NCBI GenBank assembly: GCA_021414025.1
Contig: JAIOPG010000002.1
Coordinates: 620,001-684,000, forward strand
Reading direction: 5' to 3'
Source: Planctomycetota bacterium
Lineage (GTDB): Bacteria; Planctomycetota; Phycisphaerae; Phycisphaerales; SM1A02
DNA length: 64,000 bases
The translations under genes and the position numbers were made by a program. The notes under the pieces were generated by a model. It had not been told where the DNA came from and searched no databases. It saw nothing but the letters and a program-made list of their open reading frames with translations. This document shows, in pieces, positions 8,926-17,193 of the stretch; positions within the stretch are counted from its first letter, which is position 1; every line of letters begins with the position of its first letter.

Positions 8926-10218
8926 TCACTTCAATTGGCTCCGCAACTCCTTCAGGCGGGCGTTGCACAAATCGAGATCATCCTGCCAGGTGTGGGTGTC
9001 GCTCATCGGCGAATCCCGATCGGCAAGGCGCTCAAGCAGAACCTTGGCGAGCTTCTCCTGCTCCAGGATCTGGGCGACCAGGGACATCTGCAGCTTCATC
9101 TGCTTGGCGGCCATGGCATAGCCGCCGTCGCCGCCGTCGACGAAGTGGAAGTGGTCATCGGTGTAGCTGCGCACAAAGCAGGTCAGCAGCGCCGTGGGCG
9201 AAGTGTGAATGCCGTAGAAGATCTCGCCGGCCTGAAAGTGCCGCGCAAAGAGGTCGCGGATGGTCTGCTCATCCTTGCCGTCCACATCGAGCACGAACCG
9301 AAGGGCGTCGTCGAACTTGATCCGGTCGGTATTGAGGGCCACTTCATTGACATATTTGCCGATGCCCTTCGAGGCGTCATGTTTCTTCGCCCGCATGAAG
9401 GCCGAATGACCCAGCGAGAGCAAGAGCAGACGCCCGTACTCGAGCCAGCGCTTGAAGGGATTCGCGATCCGGACTCGCAGCTCCGTCATCAGGAAGGGCG
9501 GCGGCCAATCCAAGGTCAGATTCTTCACCGACAGGGGCCGGCGGTGATCGACGAGTTCCCCCACCTCCTTCAGAATGCCGCGGTAGAGCGCGTGGACATC
9601 GGAGTTGCCCGCGCGCACCTGGACGATGCAGGCCATCATCCTGCCGTTGCGGGATTGCAGCGGGCTCCACCGGCACTCGAGCCCCTGGAAATCACCCTCC
9701 GCCTTCAGGCCGGCGGAGACATCGAACTCGCTCCCCCGCTCCTTCATCAGCTTCTCCGCGTAGGCCAGCCCGCCTCCGCTGAACATGGCGACGGAGCTCT
9801 GCGGCGAGACCAGGAATTTCCCCACCTGCACATCCAGCCCCGCCTGTCGAATCACCCGCATCGGCACCGCGGCGATGCGAAGGTCAAGCCCGAACTCCTT
9901 CACGGACATCTCGCGGGTCTTGATCAGAGCCCGGGCTACGCGCTCCCGATGGGTTTCCGGCACCGCCATCGACGCGCCGTCGCCGCCGAAGATGGAGGGA
10001 AAGGAAAGGTCGCCGCAGGCATTGCTGGCGGCGATGATGCAGCAGGCGCCGATGGTGTTGACATCCTTGTACTTGCCCTGCGCGATCGCCTTGGTCGAGC
10101 CCTTCACATCGGTCAGCACCAGGGTCCAGTCCGCCGGAATCGATTCGAAGCGCTGCGGATTGGCGATGTCGATCAGGCCGTTGAAGCCCTTGAGGTTCTT
10201 GTAGAAATCCTCGCTCAT
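8926..10218 (-). CDS. DUF3095 family protein, cyclase-homology-like
   Basis: The 430-residue cytosolic protein matches my recollection of the DUF3095 family. The segment VLTDVKGSTKAIAQGKYKDVN (residues about 33-53) and the following GACCIIAASN resemble the start of class III nucleotide cyclase homology domains, and IFGGDGASMAVP could be the second metal or substrate loop. No function is established for the family; nucleotide cyclisation is only a structural analogy. It follows the membrane protein gene by 3 bases, so the two are very likely translated together, and precedes a methyltransferase. Confidence 0.8.
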   Translation of the reverse strand: MSEDFYKNLKGFNGLIDIANPQRFESIPADWTLVLTDVKGSTKAIAQGKYKDVNTIGACCIIAASNACGDLSFPSIFGGDGASMAVPETHRERVARALIKTREMSVKEFGLDLRIAAVPMRVIRQAGLDVQVGKFLVSPQSSVAMFSGGGLAYAEKLMKERGSEFDVSAGLKAEGDFQGLECRWSPLQSRNGRMMACIVQVRAGNSDVHALYRGILKEVGELVDHRRPLSVKNLTLDWPPPFLMTELRVRIANPFKRWLEYGRLLLLSLGHSAFMRAKKHDASKGIGKYVNEVALNTDRIKFDDALRFVLDVDGKDEQTIRDLFARHFQAGEIFYGIHTSPTALLTCFVRSYTDDHFHFVDGGDGGYAMAAKQMKLQMSLVAQILEQEKLAKVLLERLADRDSPMSDTHTWQDDLDLCNARLKELRSQLK

Positions 10219-10221
10219 GCG

Positions 10222-10764
10222 CTAGAGCGCGTCCGCACCGGGCTGCTGCCCCGGGGGCTCGGGCAGTTTGCGGGCCGCTTCGCTGATGGCCATAAGCGTC
10301 ATGATGCAGAGGACGATCGTGCCGACCCAGCAGGCCAGATTCAGGATCGGCAGCGTGCTGACCAGGGCGCTGACCAGCGCTGCGATGCTGTAGAAGAGAC
10401 CCAGTTGCTGTCCGCAGTCGCCGGATTCCTGGCCGCGTGCCTTGAGGGCCGCCTGCAGCGAGAGCGGCACCTTGCTGAAGACGAAGAAGTTCCAGATCAG
10501 CTCGAAGAGCGGAATCAAATTCAGCCAGATGAGACCCGGCGCCATCTGCTGATGCTCGACGGGAACCTTCCGCATGGCGCTGTAGGCGAACCAGCAGATG
10601 ATGCCCTGCACCACGAACCACATGGCGACGATGCCGCAGCAGACGAAGCCGCCCAGTGCCAGCGCCGCGGCAACGATTCCTCCCGCGACCGCGTCGTCGG
10701 AGTTCGAGCCATGCGCCGCCAGCAAGGCGGGAGCGATCAGATTGGTCCACAGGGTGTGCGTCAT
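10222..10764 (-). CDS. Small multipass membrane protein (DUF4328-like)
   Basis: The 180-residue protein has about four hydrophobic segments: residues 25-58 (probably two helices), 80-100, 122-145 and 145-165. It ends in a Pro/Gln-rich tail. The layout recalls DUF4328-type proteins, but the match is weak. AAGGAGA lies 4 bases before the ATG. It is the first gene of the operon with the DUF3095 protein and a methyltransferase, so it could be a membrane partner of the DUF3095 protein; that is inference. Confidence 0.75.
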   Translation of the reverse strand: MTHTLWTNLIAPALLAAHGSNSDDAVAGGIVAAALALGGFVCCGIVAMWFVVQGIICWFAYSAMRKVPVEHQQMAPGLIWLNLIPLFELIWNFFVFSKVPLSLQAALKARGQESGDCGQQLGLFYSIAALVSALVSTLPILNLACWVGTIVLCIMTLMAISEAARKLPEPPGQQPGADAL

Positions 10765-10837
10765 GCGATCTCCTTCGGAAGGTCTTGCGAAGGATAACGG
10801 CGGCGCCGGCTTGCGGCGGATTCACGCCCTTGCACGC

Positions 10838-13387
10838 TCACTCCATGCCGAAGGGGTTGGGCTTCTTCTTGGCCGCGCTCTTCTCGTAGTCGGCCATGCC
10901 GTTGATCTGGGCGAGCTGGTTCTCGTTGAGGATGCGGCGCAGGGCGCTGATCGCGCGCTGACTGTGCTCGTCGCGCTCGAATCGGACCTTCTCGCGGGCG
11001 TTGGCGATCGCCATTTGCTCCTGCCAGTAGGGACCCATGTCCTCAGTTCGGGTCGGCGGTGCGCCCGCGGCCTTCTTGGGAAGCATCTTGCGGCAGAAAT
11101 CGATGTGCTCCTTGCGGCTGGTCTCCTGAAGCTCCTGCAGCTGCTTCCGCTGGTCGTCGGTCAGGTCGCGCAGGACTACTGCCATCTCAATGAAGGGCAG
11201 CGCCGAGCGCGAATCCTTAAAGATGGTCGGATAGGCGCGCTCGTCGAAGACCAGTTGCAGGGACTCCCGCTGGGATTCGCCCAGCGGCGCAACCGCTGTC
11301 GTCCAAGCAGAGCGAACCGCGTCGATGCGCTGCTGCTTCAGCTCGCTCATGCGGGACTGGATCGCCATCATCTCCATGCCGAGCTTCTGCATCGCGGCCA
11401 TGTCCGGCTTCTCGCCATTCTGGCCGCCGTAGATCGCGGCACTGCGCCGGCTCATCTCCTCCAGCTCGCGGTCCTGGTCGATGCCCGCAATGAAAGACTC
11501 CATCTGCGTCTTCACCAGCGGATCCACCTGGACCGCCAGCGCCTCGTTTACCTTGGCCTGATCCTCAGGCGTCAGCTTGGCGCTGCGCAGGACGGTGACG
11601 ATGTTGACCGCCGACTCCTGGCTGCCTCCGAACGGAAAGCCGCCAAACATCCCATTGCGGCCGGCGGTGCGATCGAGCACGCGCTCCAGCTTGGCCATCT
11701 GCAGAACCGGCTCCGCCTTCTCGCCCAGCACCGAGGCGAGGTCGCTCAGGAACGCCGCGTCGGCCTCGGTCTCCTTGGCCAGCAGATCCTTGCGTCCGCT
11801 GAAGTAGGCCTCCTGCTTTTTCTCGTCGATGTTCATCTCGCCCTGAGCCGCTCCCGGCGTCCACCGGCCGCCGCTGAGCGTGTCCAAGTGCGCCTGGGCG
11901 GCGCGGACCGTCTCGTCCCAGTTCTTCATGTAGTCCTGGTGCATGGTCTTGAGCAGGGCCTTGCGCGAATCGTCCAGGCCCAGCTGGATCTCGATGGCCA
12001 GGATCGCCTCCTCGCTCATCGGGCCGCGGTTGACGATGACGGTCTCCTCGCCGGAGCGCATCATCTCAGCGGCGGAGGCGCGGGCGCTGATCGCCGAATC
12101 GCCGCCCTCGCCATCGGTGTCCATGCCCTCGCTCTCCTCGGCCTCGGCCTCGTCGGAGTCCTTGGCGGCGTGCTTCTGCTCGAAGAGCTTCTTCATCTGC
12201 GGATTGCTCAGCTGCGAGGCCACCGCCTGCAGGGCCTTGGAGCCGATCTCCTGCCGCTCCTTCATGCGCTCGCCCATCCGCTTGGCCTGATCGATGTTGC
12301 CGCTGAAGTCCATCAACTTGCGGTCGGCCCGCGCCTCGTCGATCTCCTTGATGCTCTGGTCGACGAAAGCGTCGTCGGCCGACTGCCACTGCTGGTAGGC
12401 GGTGCGGATGTTCTCGCGGGTGGTGTCGTCGATCTTCTTGTTCTGCAGCGCCTTCTTGAAGAGCGCGTTGGCGCCGGAGGGGTCGCTCATCAGTTCGGGG
12501 TAGGCCTTGTCGATGTACTGCGTGCGCAGCTTGCGCTTGGAGTCGCCGGCGAGCTGCCCCTGCAGCGACTGGAAGGTCTTCTTGTTGAACTCGGAGAGTT
12601 TCTTGCTCTTGGCCATCAGCTTCTCGCCGGCCTTGGCCATGGCGTTCTGCATGGTCTCCATGATTTCCTTCATCTTCTCCGGGTCCTTGAGCATCTCCTC
12701 CTGCGAGAGGTCGGCAAAGCCCGCCTTCTCCAGCTCGTCGAACATGTCGCGGATCATGCGCATGCTGGTGTTGCCCAGGTCCTTGAGACTGGCGGTGAGG
12801 CTCTGCTCGTAGGTGACCAGCATCGGATCGATCGTGGCCATCTCCTCCGCGGTCAGCCCCATCTCCAGCACAATGGAGGAGAGGTCCACCGAGGGGTAGG
12901 CCATCATCATCCCGCTCATGATCCCGGCGCTGGAGCGCGTGCGGCTGCGGGCGTCGCGGGCCCGCTGCACGGCGGCGCGGCGCTCCTCGCCCAGCAGCGT
13001 GGCCACCCCGTCGAAGAAGGAGTCGTCGACCTCGGCGATCTGCTTGTTCACCCGGTCATAGCCCTTGGTGAACTCCTCGATCTGCTCCTTCTTGGGCATG
13101 CCCCCCTGCATCTCCTTCATCTTGGTGAGGAAGCGCTCGATCTCATTCTCGCGCAGCATGCGGAAGCGCTCGCGGTAGCTGTCGTGCAGGCCCTCGATGG
13201 AGGCCCCCTGCTCCTTGGTCGGGTGGACGTAGAGGTTCAGGAGCCGCGAGAGCTCGGCTGAGGACATCGGGTCGGGCACCTGACCGGAGGTGCCCTGCGC
13301 GCGGGCGGGCGCGGCGATGCACAAGGCCATCACAACGACAAAGAAAATCGAGGCCAGACGATTACGATTGATGAGAAATCGTTCCAT
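10838..13387 (-). CDS. Secreted helical protein with LTxxQ-like repeats (paralog 3 of 3)
   Basis: This 849-residue product is homologous to the two tandem genes at 1501-6631 but sits 4 kb away. The start at 13387 gives a standard signal peptide (NRLASIFFVVVMALCIAAPARAQ); upstream in-frame codons would add an unlikely leader. Shared blocks are LHDSYRERFRMLRENEIERFL, LLGEERRAAVQRARDARSR, LKTMHQDYMKNWDE, LAKLERVLDRT and LTDDQRKQLQELQE; the last, with LNENQLAQINGMADYEKSA, resembles the LTxxQ motif. It differs by an acidic insert rich in Asp, Glu and Ser near residues 415-440 and by Met-rich stretches. A periplasmic, extended helical role is likely. Confidence 0.85.
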   Translation of the reverse strand: MERFLINRNRLASIFFVVVMALCIAAPARAQGTSGQVPDPMSSAELSRLLNLYVHPTKEQGASIEGLHDSYRERFRMLRENEIERFLTKMKEMQGGMPKKEQIEEFTKGYDRVNKQIAEVDDSFFDGVATLLGEERRAAVQRARDARSRTRSSAGIMSGMMMAYPSVDLSSIVLEMGLTAEEMATIDPMLVTYEQSLTASLKDLGNTSMRMIRDMFDELEKAGFADLSQEEMLKDPEKMKEIMETMQNAMAKAGEKLMAKSKKLSEFNKKTFQSLQGQLAGDSKRKLRTQYIDKAYPELMSDPSGANALFKKALQNKKIDDTTRENIRTAYQQWQSADDAFVDQSIKEIDEARADRKLMDFSGNIDQAKRMGERMKERQEIGSKALQAVASQLSNPQMKKLFEQKHAAKDSDEAEAEESEGMDTDGEGGDSAISARASAAEMMRSGEETVIVNRGPMSEEAILAIEIQLGLDDSRKALLKTMHQDYMKNWDETVRAAQAHLDTLSGGRWTPGAAQGEMNIDEKKQEAYFSGRKDLLAKETEADAAFLSDLASVLGEKAEPVLQMAKLERVLDRTAGRNGMFGGFPFGGSQESAVNIVTVLRSAKLTPEDQAKVNEALAVQVDPLVKTQMESFIAGIDQDRELEEMSRRSAAIYGGQNGEKPDMAAMQKLGMEMMAIQSRMSELKQQRIDAVRSAWTTAVAPLGESQRESLQLVFDERAYPTIFKDSRSALPFIEMAVVLRDLTDDQRKQLQELQETSRKEHIDFCRKMLPKKAAGAPPTRTEDMGPYWQEQMAIANAREKVRFERDEHSQRAISALRRILNENQLAQINGMADYEKSAAKKKPNPFGME

Positions 13388-13433
13388 GACGGCAATCGTA
13401 CCGGAACGAATCGAATCGCCTATGGAAGTTGAT

Positions 13434-14249
13434 TCAGGATGCGGCGGAGGGACAATCACCGAAATTCAGAAGCATCAGACCGACATCCGCGCCGTCGACC
13501 TCGCCCGAGCCATCCAGATCCGAAATGCATCCGGGGCAAGGGCCGAAATCGAGCAGCATCAGGCCGACGTCGCCGCCGTCGACGGCACCGCTGCCATCCA
13601 AGTCGCCTTCACACACGGAACTGCCGGGAACATGGGTTTCGACGACGATGCCATCGATCGTGACCATGCCGCCCGGAGACGCTGTGATGAGAAAGGTCTC
13701 CGCGCTGGGATGGATCGGCGCGAAAAATGTGAAGTCATACCGTGCGAAGGTCCAACCATCGGGGAGCGCAATCTTCGTCACTCCATCCAGGACGACTGAG
13801 AAATCCCCGTGCCCGGACTGGGGAAGAATGGTGACCACCGGGTCGTCGCCGAAGTATGTGACCGCGACATCCGCGAATTTGCAGCCGGGCATGAAGCCGG
13901 CGCTGGAATTCAACTTGAGATCATCGGGGACATTCTTGTTGTCAACGCTCAGCGCGCTTCCGTAGGTGACTTGCCATTGGTCCAGGCGTGGTGTCTCGCC
14001 CGACGATCCGAAGGAGAACGGGAGCCAGACCGGCGATCCGGTGGTGCCGAGGATTGGAGTGCCATAGGGATTGAAATACGGCAGGACTTCGGGAGCGCCG
14101 CCCAGGGGTCCGCCGGAAAAGTCCCACTGTTGATAGGTCGTTTGCGGTGCGCCGCGCCAGGGAGCCGGAAGCAGATCCTCGGCCATCGCGCTGCAGGTTG
14201 CCGAGGCGATGAACAACGCGGACGTGAAGGATCTTTGAAGTGCACTCAT
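13434..14249 (-). CDS. Secreted protein with C-terminal dockerin-like calcium repeats
   Basis: The 271-residue product has a signal peptide (ALFIASATCSAMA) and a C-terminal pair of EF-hand-like dockerin repeats: DLDGSGAVDGGDVGLMLLDFG and a second copy DLDGSGEVDGADVGLMLLNFG. Each has the DxDxSGxVDxxD calcium loop. This arrangement ends many planctomycete exported proteins and usually acts as a calcium-folded module; a true cellulosomal cohesin partner is not implied. The middle part is a beta-rich domain with no family I can name. It lies 60 bases after the YdeI-like gene. Confidence 0.8.
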   Translation of the reverse strand: MSALQRSFTSALFIASATCSAMAEDLLPAPWRGAPQTTYQQWDFSGGPLGGAPEVLPYFNPYGTPILGTTGSPVWLPFSFGSSGETPRLDQWQVTYGSALSVDNKNVPDDLKLNSSAGFMPGCKFADVAVTYFGDDPVVTILPQSGHGDFSVVLDGVTKIALPDGWTFARYDFTFFAPIHPSAETFLITASPGGMVTIDGIVVETHVPGSSVCEGDLDGSGAVDGGDVGLMLLDFGPCPGCISDLDGSGEVDGADVGLMLLNFGDCPSAAS

Positions 14250-14309
14250 GTTGCGAAGCGTAACAGAGCTCTCTATCCCACCAAAGCACTTGAGATCCGG
14301 AAATTCAAT

Positions 14310-14927
14310 TCACCGAACGTATTTCCAGTTGCGGATCTTGCCCTGCGCCATCCAATCCACCGCTGTTTCCAGGCGCCGATGGCGCGTCGCCTCGCTCTTG
14401 GCCTCAACGATCCAGTCCACGTACTCACGCTTGGCGGAGGGGCTGAATTCCTCGAAGGTTTTCTGCGCCTTCTTGTTGGACTTCACGGCTTTGGAGAAAT
14501 AGGCCGGCACCACCAATTTCGTCGGCGCCTTCTTGGGCTTGGCCGGCAGCTTCACGCCCTCATCGTTGAGCTTCTTCGCCTGCTTGATGAAGTCGAGGAT
14601 CGCCTTGTCGGGCGGAAGTGATTTCAAACTCGTCAGCCGTCCCAAATTTCCCATGGCTTCGCCGCCTTGATTGGAGCGCGCACCGAGATATCCCTTGGGG
14701 TCCTTGATCAGCTTGTCCTTCCAGAAGCCGAAGACCGCGTGCTCCTTGAAGGCCGCCATCGAGCAGAAGGGTCCCTTGTAGTCGAAGGAAGCGAAACTCC
14801 ACTTGATGGTCTCCTGCACTTCCGGGCAGGCCTTGTGAACAAGTTTGCGCAGGTGCTTGAGAATCGGTTTGGCGAAGGGCTGAGCCTTGTCAATGTAGGC
14901 GTCGATGCGCTTGTCAGTGTTGGGCAT
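14310..14927 (-). CDS. YdeI/OmdA-like protein with DUF1801 domain
   Basis: The 205-residue protein has an N-terminal DUF1801 domain (KPILKHLRKLVHKACPEVQETIKWSFASF, residues about 18-47, with the usual FWK segment after it) and a C-terminal OmdA region (FSPSAKREYVDWIVEAKSEATRHRRLETAVDWMAQGK). This is the standard YdeI/OmpD-associated layout; the biochemical role is not known. A GAGGA site lies 9 bases before the ATG. It is the last gene of a five-gene coupled run, 12 bases after the O-methyltransferase stop. Confidence 0.85.
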   Translation of the reverse strand: MPNTDKRIDAYIDKAQPFAKPILKHLRKLVHKACPEVQETIKWSFASFDYKGPFCSMAAFKEHAVFGFWKDKLIKDPKGYLGARSNQGGEAMGNLGRLTSLKSLPPDKAILDFIKQAKKLNDEGVKLPAKPKKAPTKLVVPAYFSKAVKSNKKAQKTFEEFSPSAKREYVDWIVEAKSEATRHRRLETAVDWMAQGKIRNWKYVR

Positions 14928-14939
14928 GGGGGAATTCCT

Positions 14940-15605
14940 CTAGAGGACTCGGGCCAGGACGAAACCATCGTACCCCTTGGCCCCGACGGTTTGAATGGCC
15001 GTGGCCGAGACCTGGGACTCTTTCGACAGCGCCTCAATCAGACGCCGCATGCCCGGCACACCTAGATCCAGGCTCTTGGGATTCAGAATCTCGCCGTTGC
15101 GCACCACATTGTCGGCGATGATCACCGAACCGGGGTGGGAGAGTTTGATCGCCCAATTGAAATACTCCAGGGCGCTCTGCTTGTCCGCGTCGATAAAGAA
15201 GAGGTCAAAGGGCTCGGGGAAGCGGGCCTTGAGTTTTGGCAGGGTCTCCAGAGCGCTGCCGGTGATGATCTGTACCAGATGCCCGACACCGGCACGATCG
15301 ACGTTCTTGCGGGCGACCTCTGCATGTTTGGGCTCGAATTCCAGGGTCACCAAAAGCCCGTCCGTAGGCAGGCCCCGCGCGAGACAGATCGTGCTGTACC
15401 CGCCCAGTGTTCCGATCTCCAGAATGCGCTTCGCCCCGAGCATCTGCGCGATCAATTGCAGCAGCTTGCCCTGGCTTGGCGAAACATCGATCGGAGGCAG
15501 GCCGGTCTGCGCGTTCGCGCGGAGAACCTCCTCAAGCACCGCATCGCTGTCGCGAAGCGCCTCGGTGAAATAGCGGTCCACCGCGCTCCATTGCTCCAGG
15601 CTCAT
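14940..15605 (-). CDS. O-methyltransferase (Methyltransf_3 / CCoAOMT-like)
   Basis: The 221-residue enzyme is typical of the small cation-dependent O-methyltransferases: PSQGKLLQLIAQMLGAKRILEIGTLGGYS (SAM motif I), LEFEPKHAEVARKN, and FDLFFIDADKQ, where the Asp residues bind metal, followed by YFNWAIKLSHPGSVIIADNVVRNG. The substrate is probably a catechol-like hydroxyl. The start is the ATG at 15605, which overlaps the stop of the previous gene in an ATGA, so translation is coupled. A longer in-frame leader exists but lies inside the neighbour. Confidence 0.92.
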   Translation of the reverse strand: MSLEQWSAVDRYFTEALRDSDAVLEEVLRANAQTGLPPIDVSPSQGKLLQLIAQMLGAKRILEIGTLGGYSTICLARGLPTDGLLVTLEFEPKHAEVARKNVDRAGVGHLVQIITGSALETLPKLKARFPEPFDLFFIDADKQSALEYFNWAIKLSHPGSVIIADNVVRNGEILNPKSLDLGVPGMRRLIEALSKESQVSATAIQTVGAKGYDGFVLARVL

Positions 15606-16501
15606 GAAGTCTTCCTCTGCGAATGTGCAGAAGGGACATCGGCGGACATCGTCCAAGGCAAGTCGTTGCGATCAAGTGAGCGCCGGCAGGCGCTGGTGTC
15701 CACCTGGGGAAACTCGCGCTCGACCAACTGCACGCATTCATGCACAAGCGTTCGCAACTCCTGAACGGCCTGCTTCGTGGGCAGGGTCCAGAGCCTTTCG
15801 AGTCTTTCGTAGAGGCGCTCGGGTGCAATCTCCATGGATCGGATGAACGCCGCGCTGCGCTTGTACTGGAAGGAGGTGAAGTACTTGCAGCTCAGCCCCG
15901 CCGCGATGCCAATCAGATTGAAGGAGGATTCCACCAGCGACTGGCGGATCCACAGGTTCGCGTCGCGGATCTCCAGCCGGTCCAGAACTCCCCACAGGGC
16001 GAAGAACTTCAGGTGGTGCTTCACCATCGCCACGCGGAGCACTTCGGGATAGTCGCGCAGCCGCTTCTTCCATTGCTCCAGCCGGTCATCGCCGAAGACC
16101 GCGATTGAGACCAGCGTTCCCGACATCGCCTTGTGCAGAGGCGAGGCGGGATCCTCTCCGGCCAGCGTGCGTTCCATGTCCTTCTCCCAGCGCTCGACGG
16201 TGGTGTGCCCGATCTGGCACTCGACACCGCGAATGCGGAAGGATTCGACGAACTCCCCATCCGCGTGGGAACCCAGCTTCCAGAGAGCGGGCCCGCCGCC
16301 GACCCGCTCGCGCAGCGCCAGGATCTCTGCCTCCGGCGGCATGGTGTCGTAATAGACCGTCGAATCGAGATCGGAATTCAGATCGGAGAGGCCTTCGGCG
16401 CTGGACCCGGTCAGCGCGGCGCAGGCGACGCCCGGCAGTCGGGCGTAAGGCTCGAGCACTTGACGGCCAAGTGACAGGAGATAGTCGGAGGCGGCGGTCA
16501 T
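15602..16501 (-). CDS. Nucleotidyltransferase-fold protein
   Basis: The 299-residue protein contains the pol-beta-type nucleotidyltransferase signature at residues about 28-47: LTGSSAEGLSDLNSDLDSTV, that is a GSS loop followed by DxD-like acidic residues. A helical C-terminal region follows, as in DUF4037 or aminoglycoside adenylyltransferase-like proteins. It may transfer a nucleotide to a small molecule or protein; the target is unknown. The ATG at 16501 overlaps the upstream stop as ATGA, and its own stop overlaps the next start the same way. Confidence 0.7.
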   Translation of the reverse strand: MTAASDYLLSLGRQVLEPYARLPGVACAALTGSSAEGLSDLNSDLDSTVYYDTMPPEAEILALRERVGGGPALWKLGSHADGEFVESFRIRGVECQIGHTTVERWEKDMERTLAGEDPASPLHKAMSGTLVSIAVFGDDRLEQWKKRLRDYPEVLRVAMVKHHLKFFALWGVLDRLEIRDANLWIRQSLVESSFNLIGIAAGLSCKYFTSFQYKRSAAFIRSMEIAPERLYERLERLWTLPTKQAVQELRTLVHECVQLVEREFPQVDTSACRRSLDRNDLPWTMSADVPSAHSQRKTS

Positions 16502-17193
16502 CGTCCCGGCCTTTGCGGCGCCAGCTTCATCAGAAAGAGCATGGGCCACCCGAGATATTTTTCGGCGCGCGGGGCTCGCGCCGCCAGGTCCTCGCCCACG
16601 GAATGCTCGCTCAGCTCGCACAGTCGCAGCCCCGCGCGGGAGGCGGCCATGACATAGTCGGAGATTTGATTGGGGACGCTCTGCGGGCGCACTTCTTGAC
16701 CTGTCTTTGGATCGTGGAAGCGGGCCTGGACCCCCTTGAGCATCATCGCCGGATGCATGACCGACACCAGCACGAATCCATCGTCGCGGCAGACCCGGTG
16801 CAGCTCTTCGTAGAACTTCAGGAGATCGCTCACATGATCGGCGACCAGGCAGGAGATGACGCGGTCGAAGGACTTCGATTCGAAAGGCAACGTCCCTGCT
16901 GCATCCTGGTGGATGAAGCGAACCGCCTCGGCGCCGGGCTTCGCCCTCGCCTTGTCGAGCATGCCATTTGAGAAATCAACTCCGGTCACCATGGCCCCGG
17001 CCCTGGCCAGCGCGATCGCGTGGCGGCCCGTTCCGCAACCCACGTCGAGAATCTTCAGCCCGCGCACCTCGCCAAGCATGCGGCTCACTTCGGGGCCTTC
17101 GATCATCACCAGCGGGTTGGACTCGTCGTCGTAGATTTCCGCCCAGCGGTCGTAGCCCTCTCGCGTTGGAACAATGCTGGAATCTGAAGTCAT
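16498..17193 (-). CDS. Class I SAM-dependent methyltransferase
   Basis: The 231-residue protein has SAM motif I ILDVGCGTGRHAIALA at about residues 48-63, an acidic loop VTGVDFSNGMLDKAR, and a Methyltransf_11-like FDRVISCLVADHV segment. A YDRWAEIYDD start is typical of ubiquinone or menaquinone-type and related small-molecule methyltransferases. The acceptor is unknown. It overlaps both neighbours by 4 bases and forms the second gene of the operon. Confidence 0.88.
   Translation of the reverse strand: MTSDSSIVPTREGYDRWAEIYDDESNPLVMIEGPEVSRMLGEVRGLKILDVGCGTGRHAIALARAGAMVTGVDFSNGMLDKARAKPGAEAVRFIHQDAAGTLPFESKSFDRVISCLVADHVSDLLKFYEELHRVCRDDGFVLVSVMHPAMMLKGVQARFHDPKTGQEVRPQSVPNQISDYVMAASRAGLRLCELSEHSVGEDLAARAPRAEKYLGWPMLFLMKLAPQRPGR

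Noticed and set aside
8260-13261. Long plus-strand open frames opposite the minus-strand genes (845 and 887 residues)
   Set aside because: They lie antisense to clear genes, and their composition is His/Arg/Gly-rich with no domain. High GC content makes such frames common.
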